Below, piece by piece: positions 15,457-18,799 of a stretch of 18,799 bases of DNA; the stretch's first letter is position 1; each line of letters opens with the position of its first letter. The translations under genes and the position numbers were made by a program. The notes below the pieces were generated by a model that worked only from the letters and a program-made list of their open reading frames with translations, did no database searches and was not told where the DNA came from. The DNA comes from Legionella genomosp. 1 (GTDB lineage: Bacteria > Pseudomonadota > Gammaproteobacteria > Legionellales > Legionellaceae), in contig CAMBDN010000017.1 of assembly GCA_945865355.1 (NCBI GenBank), forward strand, positions 1 to 18,799. The letters run 5' to 3'.

Positions 15457-16500
15457 TTAGGAGGCTATTTTGAACACCTTTTCAAGTTGAGCGATAACCG
15501 CAGCCACTTCAACAAGCGCCATGACCTTAGCACCGTGAACTTGTGTTCCCCAATGATTGGTTTCAGCCGTTTTCTTTAGCACTACTTTTACAGCTTCGGG
15601 ATAACAATCAACAGCCAAATGCCTATACGTATAGGATCCTGATATTTCTGCACTTGTCACCGCATGAAGAGCTACCACAGGCGTTGCCACTGCGGCGGCC
15701 ATATGCGAAGGTCCTGTATCTGGACAAATCAAAAGATCTGCTTGCTCTATCATTGCTAACAATTGTTTAGGTTTGGATTGACCAATTAGATTTTTCACAG
15801 GGACTACGCCACAGATGGCATCCCCCAATTGTTTATCATAATCACCCGGGCCACCCGTTAACACGACCTGAGCCTGCCAACGCGACTGTAGGTATTGAAT
15901 GATTTCTATATAACGATCAACCGACCAACTACGCTCCGCCTTACTCGCTGCCGGATTGACAAGAACGATGGGGCCTGCATCTTTTGGTAACCGCGCCCGA
16001 GCCCACTCACGATCTGCTGTCGAAATAGGCAAATCCCAGCGAATCTCTTTATTCTTAATCCCAAGGACGTCTGCAAACCTAAGAAACCCATCCAACGTAT
16101 GATCATGCCCAGGCTCAATACTCTCGTGAATAAAGCAACAATGAAAATCTTTACCACGCCGAGTGTCATAACCAATTTTACGTGACGCACGTATCAAAGG
16201 ATACAAAAAATTAGCTCGATAACACGCCTGCACGGCGAGCAAAACGTCAAAAGTCCTTGTGCTCATTTGCTTTTTAAACCGCCAATAATCAGCCAGGCTC
16301 TTTGGTTTATCGATGACGATAAACTCAACGCCCTCCATTCCCTCGACCAAGTCATAAGCAGGACGTGAAATCACCCAAGTAATTGTTGTATCTCGCAAAC
16401 TGGCTTGTAGTGTCCTTATCAATGGCACTAACATGAGCGTATCACCCAACGCAGATAAACGGACAATACAAATTGATTTAGGGATAGAACCTCTAGTCAT
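15457..16500 (-). CDS. GT9 family glycosyltransferase (LPS heptosyltransferase-like)
   Basis: This 347 aa protein has the GT-B fold markers of the WaaC/WaaF (GT9) family, which transfer a sugar, usually L-glycero-D-manno-heptose, to the LPS inner core at the cytoplasmic face. The N-terminal ICIVRLSALGDTLMLVPLIRTL (from residue 10) holds the usual catalytic-base aspartate (D20). NPAASKAERSW (182-192) and PDTGPSHMAAA (260-270) form the nucleotide-sugar site. I chose the ATG at 16500, which overlaps the upstream zinc-finger gene stop (ATGACTAG, 8 bp); the frame is open to 16602 but that part lies inside the other gene. The donor sugar is uncertain, because the L. pneumophila LPS core is described as lacking heptose. 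It is last in the mutL-miaA unit and converges on icmX across a 136 bp gap without a clear terminator. Confidence 0.9.
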   Translation of the reverse strand: MTRGSIPKSICIVRLSALGDTLMLVPLIRTLQASLRDTTITWVISRPAYDLVEGMEGVEFIVIDKPKSLADYWRFKKQMSTRTFDVLLAVQACYRANFLYPLIRASRKIGYDTRRGKDFHCCFIHESIEPGHDHTLDGFLRFADVLGIKNKEIRWDLPISTADREWARARLPKDAGPIVLVNPAASKAERSWSVDRYIEIIQYLQSRWQAQVVLTGGPGDYDKQLGDAICGVVPVKNLIGQSKPKQLLAMIEQADLLICPDTGPSHMAAAVATPVVALHAVTSAEISGSYTYRHLAVDCYPEAVKVVLKKTAETNHWGTQVHGAKVMALVEVAAVIAQLEKVFKIAS

Positions 16501-16687
16501 TTTGCAAAACAAAGCGCGAGCCACAATAGGGACAAACTTCAGCGCCTGTCTTTTCAATGGGTAAATACACTTTAGGGTGTGCATTCCAAAGCTCCATGGC
16601 ATCCGTAGGACAGCTCAAGGGCAAGTCAGAACGATGCACAGTATAACTCTTCTCTGTACAAGCCGGTTCTTTTTTAGTGTCAGACAT
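16493..16687 (-). CDS. small zinc-finger domain protein (CHCC type)
   Basis: This 64 aa protein resembles the zf-CHCC family, which also includes the mitochondrial complex I accessory subunit NDUFS6. The likely zinc ligands are C26, H37, C52 and C55 (C-x10-H-x14-C-x2-C), within HPKVYLPIEKTGAEVCPYCG. Its cellular role in bacteria is not established. The start at 16687 has a good ribosome site (AGGAG, 8 nt upstream). The stop overlaps the GT9 gene by 8 bp, and miaA ends 48 bp upstream, so it is probably co-transcribed with both. Confidence 0.88.
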   Translation of the reverse strand: MSDTKKEPACTEKSYTVHRSDLPLSCPTDAMELWNAHPKVYLPIEKTGAEVCPYCGSRFVLQND

Positions 16688-16735
16688 TCATTTCTCCTGA
16701 GAAGTTCCATCTCAAATTTTATCGAGTCATCACAG

Positions 16736-17668
16736 TCACGAATTATCTAATATTTGCTCGATTAAAGCCATTATTTCACTTGTAATAGCAGGACTTTCAG
16801 CAGCAAAAACATAGGCATCAGACCAATGACGTAACCAAGTTAATTGTCGTTTGGCCAATTGTCTCGTTGCCGCGATCCCTTTTTCACCTAAGGTTAAATA
16901 ATTATATTCCCCTTTCAAGTATAGTAATGCCTGGCGATAACCCACGCAGCGCATTGAAGGATGCTCAAGCGTCAATTGCCACTTCAGTAGCAATCCTTCA
17001 ACCTCTTCAACAAGTCCTTGTCGTAACATTTGCTCAAATCGTAATGCAATCCGTTGATGTAGCCATATCCGCTCGTTAGGAATGAGCGCAAAATTAACGA
17101 AGTGATAAGCAGGGGTGCCCTTGCTCATCCCCAAAAAGTCAGATAATGGTCGCTTCGTTATGTAATAGACTTCTAACGCCCGCTGTATTCGTTGTGTATC
17201 ATTAGGATGTACTCTGGCAGCAGTCGCCATATCAACTTGCGATAATTTTTGATGCATATAAGCCCAGCCATGCTCCGTTGCCTGCTGCAACAACTGCGCT
17301 CGAAGCGTTTCATCCGCAGGGGGCAACACCGATAGGCCTTGCTGTAATGCGCGAAAATACATCATCGTCCCTCCTACCAATAAAGGAATATTCCCACGGC
17401 TTATAATGCTTTCACTGAGAAGCGCAACATCGTCGCAAAAGCTTGCCACAGAATAAGTTGCTGGGGGATCAATAATGTTAATTAAGTGATGTGGAGCGCG
17501 AGCGAGTATCTCTGCGTCAGGTTTAGCCGTACCAATATTCATATCTCGATAAATCATCGCCGAGTCGACACTAATAATTTCAACCGGAAAGCGTTGCACT
17601 AACTCACAAGCAACATCTGTTTTCCCCGATGCGGTCGGGCCCATCAAACATAATATAACGTTAGACAT
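16736..17668 (-). CDS. miaA: tRNA dimethylallyltransferase MiaA
   Basis: MiaA transfers a dimethylallyl group to N6 of A37 in tRNAs reading UNN codons, the first step to ms2i6A. The 310 aa length is typical. Visible motifs are the P-loop GPTASGKT (10-17), SVDSAMIYRDMNIGTAKP (33-50), which contains the conserved catalytic Asp, VGGTMMYFRAL (98-108) and the substrate-binding RIQRALEVYYITKRPLS. The C-terminal MRCVGYRQALLYLKG and TRQLAKRQLTWLR segments are also characteristic. Its ATG overlaps the mutL stop (ATGTCTAA, 8 bp), the widespread mutL-miaA arrangement. In many gammaproteobacteria hfq comes next; here the small zinc-finger gene does. Confidence 0.97.
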   Translation of the reverse strand: MSNVILCLMGPTASGKTDVACELVQRFPVEIISVDSAMIYRDMNIGTAKPDAEILARAPHHLINIIDPPATYSVASFCDDVALLSESIISRGNIPLLVGGTMMYFRALQQGLSVLPPADETLRAQLLQQATEHGWAYMHQKLSQVDMATAARVHPNDTQRIQRALEVYYITKRPLSDFLGMSKGTPAYHFVNFALIPNERIWLHQRIALRFEQMLRQGLVEEVEGLLLKWQLTLEHPSMRCVGYRQALLYLKGEYNYLTLGEKGIAATRQLAKRQLTWLRHWSDAYVFAAESPAITSEIMALIEQILDNS

Positions 17669-18799
17669 ACATAGAAACCTTTGTAATTTCTCTACATTTT
17701 TCAGTATCTAACTTCACGCACCATGGCATCAAAGGAGATGATGCAAGAACAAACTGACGCAAATGGTCCGTGAGTAATGTTTGGTCCTCGTCGGTTAATT
17801 GACGCGCATCAAATGATTGACAACGAACCAATAATTCCAATAAATGTTGCATCCCGATTGCATCTGAAGATATAGAAACCGCACGCTCCAGTCCCTGCAA
17901 GAACTTTTTAATATCCAACTGCGGTAATAGTATGGGAATCGTACGCACAACCACTTCTGTGTTTTTTAACAGATCAAGCTCTATCCCTAAAGGTATCAAC
18001 ATCAACTGATATTGCTCAAACAAATCACGCTCCAGTTTATAAATCATGGGTACAAGTAACGGGCGGCTTGCCAAGGGAAGGAGGTGTTGGCTTAACATCG
18101 ATAGAAGCCAATGCTGTTGCGCCTGTGCTAAATCAACCAAATAAGGCTGCCCCTGTAGGAATACCAAACCAAAATGGGTATTTAAGATATGCCAGGTATT
18201 TGCTTCAGTCGGAGCAAACATCGATTTCGTTTGCAGCGGCGTAGGGATGAAATGTTCACGAACCTCCATTTGAAACGTTGTTTTTGGTACCGATGTAACA
18301 ATCGCAGGCGTTATTCCCTGCTTGTTGTTCCCCAATACTTCAGAAATATGTGACGTAATAAAGTCATGGACTAATCTAGGCTGCTGAAAGCGCACCTCGT
18401 GCTTGGTTGGATGCACGTTGACATCGACATTACCTGCAGGAATTGTTAGGTAGATTAAACAAGCTGGATAACGCCCTGGATGGAGTATATCCTCATAGGC
18501 CTGTTTAACCGCGTGATTAATTAGTTTATCTTTCACCATGCGTTGATTGAGATAAACCCACTGTTTATCGTTCTGACTCCGTTGGTAGCTTTGTGCGCTC
18601 ACCCAACCCATTAGGCGCATTCCCGACTGCTCAACATCAAGATACACGGCATTTTCAATAAACATTTTTCCTAACAACTTCCTAATCCGTAACGCTCGTG
18701 TTTTTTCGCATTTCGCAGCGGGTAACGCAAATATTTGCTTACCATCGTGCTTCAACGTCAGTGCAAGCCACGGAGCGCTTAAAGCAAAACGTTTAACAA
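17661..18799 (-). CDS. mutL: DNA mismatch repair protein MutL, C-terminal part (5' end outside window)
   Basis: MutL links MutS mismatch recognition to strand incision. The visible 378 codons run from the right edge (VKRFALSAPWLALTLKHDGK) to the stop. The reading frame continues past the TTG at 18755, so that codon is internal and the true start is outside the window. The end of the N-terminal ATPase/transducer region is clear: WVYLNQRMVKDKLINHAVKQAYEDIL and VDVNVHPTKHEVRF. A short linker and a C-terminal dimerisation domain follow. That domain lacks the DQHAxxE metal motif: the matching place reads DLAQAQQ. It also lacks the C-terminal zinc-binding motifs, so it looks like the E. coli type that depends on a separate MutH nuclease. 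It overlaps miaA by 8 bp. Confidence 0.95.
   Translation of the reverse strand, partial: VKRFALSAPWLALTLKHDGKQIFALPAAKCEKTRALRIRKLLGKMFIENAVYLDVEQSGMRLMGWVSAQSYQRSQNDKQWVYLNQRMVKDKLINHAVKQAYEDILHPGRYPACLIYLTIPAGNVDVNVHPTKHEVRFQQPRLVHDFITSHISEVLGNNKQGITPAIVTSVPKTTFQMEVREHFIPTPLQTKSMFAPTEANTWHILNTHFGLVFLQGQPYLVDLAQAQQHWLLSMLSQHLLPLASRPLLVPMIYKLERDLFEQYQLMLIPLGIELDLLKNTEVVVRTIPILLPQLDIKKFLQGLERAVSISSDAIGMQHLLELLVRCQSFDARQLTDEDQTLLTDHLRQFVLASSPLMPWCVKLDTEKCREITKVSMYV

Noticed and set aside
16501..16602. 34-codon N-terminal extension of the GT9 transferase
   Set aside because: It lies inside the zinc-finger gene in another frame; the ATG at 16500 gives the normal GT9 N-terminus.

Overview
This window looks like a chromosomal segment of a Legionella-like gammaproteobacterium (order Legionellales). 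The strongest evidence is two blocks of Dot/Icm type IVB secretion genes: dotD-dotC-dotB on the plus strand, and icmV-dotA (minus) diverging from icmW-icmX (plus). Their products match the L. pneumophila proteins as I remember them in length, motifs and long stretches of sequence. The surrounding genes are ordinary gammaproteobacterial housekeeping genes. I see no IS element, phage gene, CRISPR array, tRNA or rRNA, and no gene-free gap over 300 bases; the largest are 251 bp (705-955) and 227 bp (3581-3807).

Layout. (1) 1-3580, minus strand: ftsY, ftsE, ftsX and then rpoH, which is cut by the left edge. This is the classic ftsYEX-rpoH order (SRP receptor, cell-division ABC transporter, heat-shock sigma factor). 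(2) 3808-7054, plus strand: two M16 metallopeptidase-family genes, one with an intact zinc site and one without, followed by rsmD (16S rRNA methyltransferase). (3) 7222-9790, plus strand: dotD and dotC (outer-membrane lipoproteins of the secretion core) and dotB (cytoplasmic ATPase), behind a sigma-70-like promoter. (4) 9927-13348, minus strand: icmV then dotA. (5) 13453-15320, plus strand: icmW then icmX. Blocks 4 and 5 share a 104 bp divergent control region with overlapping promoters and a CpxR-like direct repeat. (6) 15457-18799, minus strand: mutL (cut by the right edge), miaA, a small zinc-finger protein and a GT9 glycosyltransferase, probably one transcription unit.

How it works together. 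DotC and DotD belong to the outer-membrane core complex. DotA and IcmV are inner-membrane components. DotB is the dynamic ATPase, IcmW the cytoplasmic effector-chaperone subunit (with IcmS, not in this window), and IcmX a periplasmic factor. dotDCB and icmV-dotA end tail to tail only 136 bp apart, so seven dot/icm genes form one compact ~8.1 kb cluster. Most adjacent same-strand genes overlap by 1-20 bp, which suggests widespread translational coupling.

I did not find a clearly undescribed system; the biology here is largely recognisable. The best second looks are the icmV/icmW control region, the palindrome over the dotD promoter, the compact dot/icm arrangement, the FtsE signature-motif substitution and the MutL that lacks endonuclease motifs. 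Family assignments come from remembered motifs and sequences, not from a database search.
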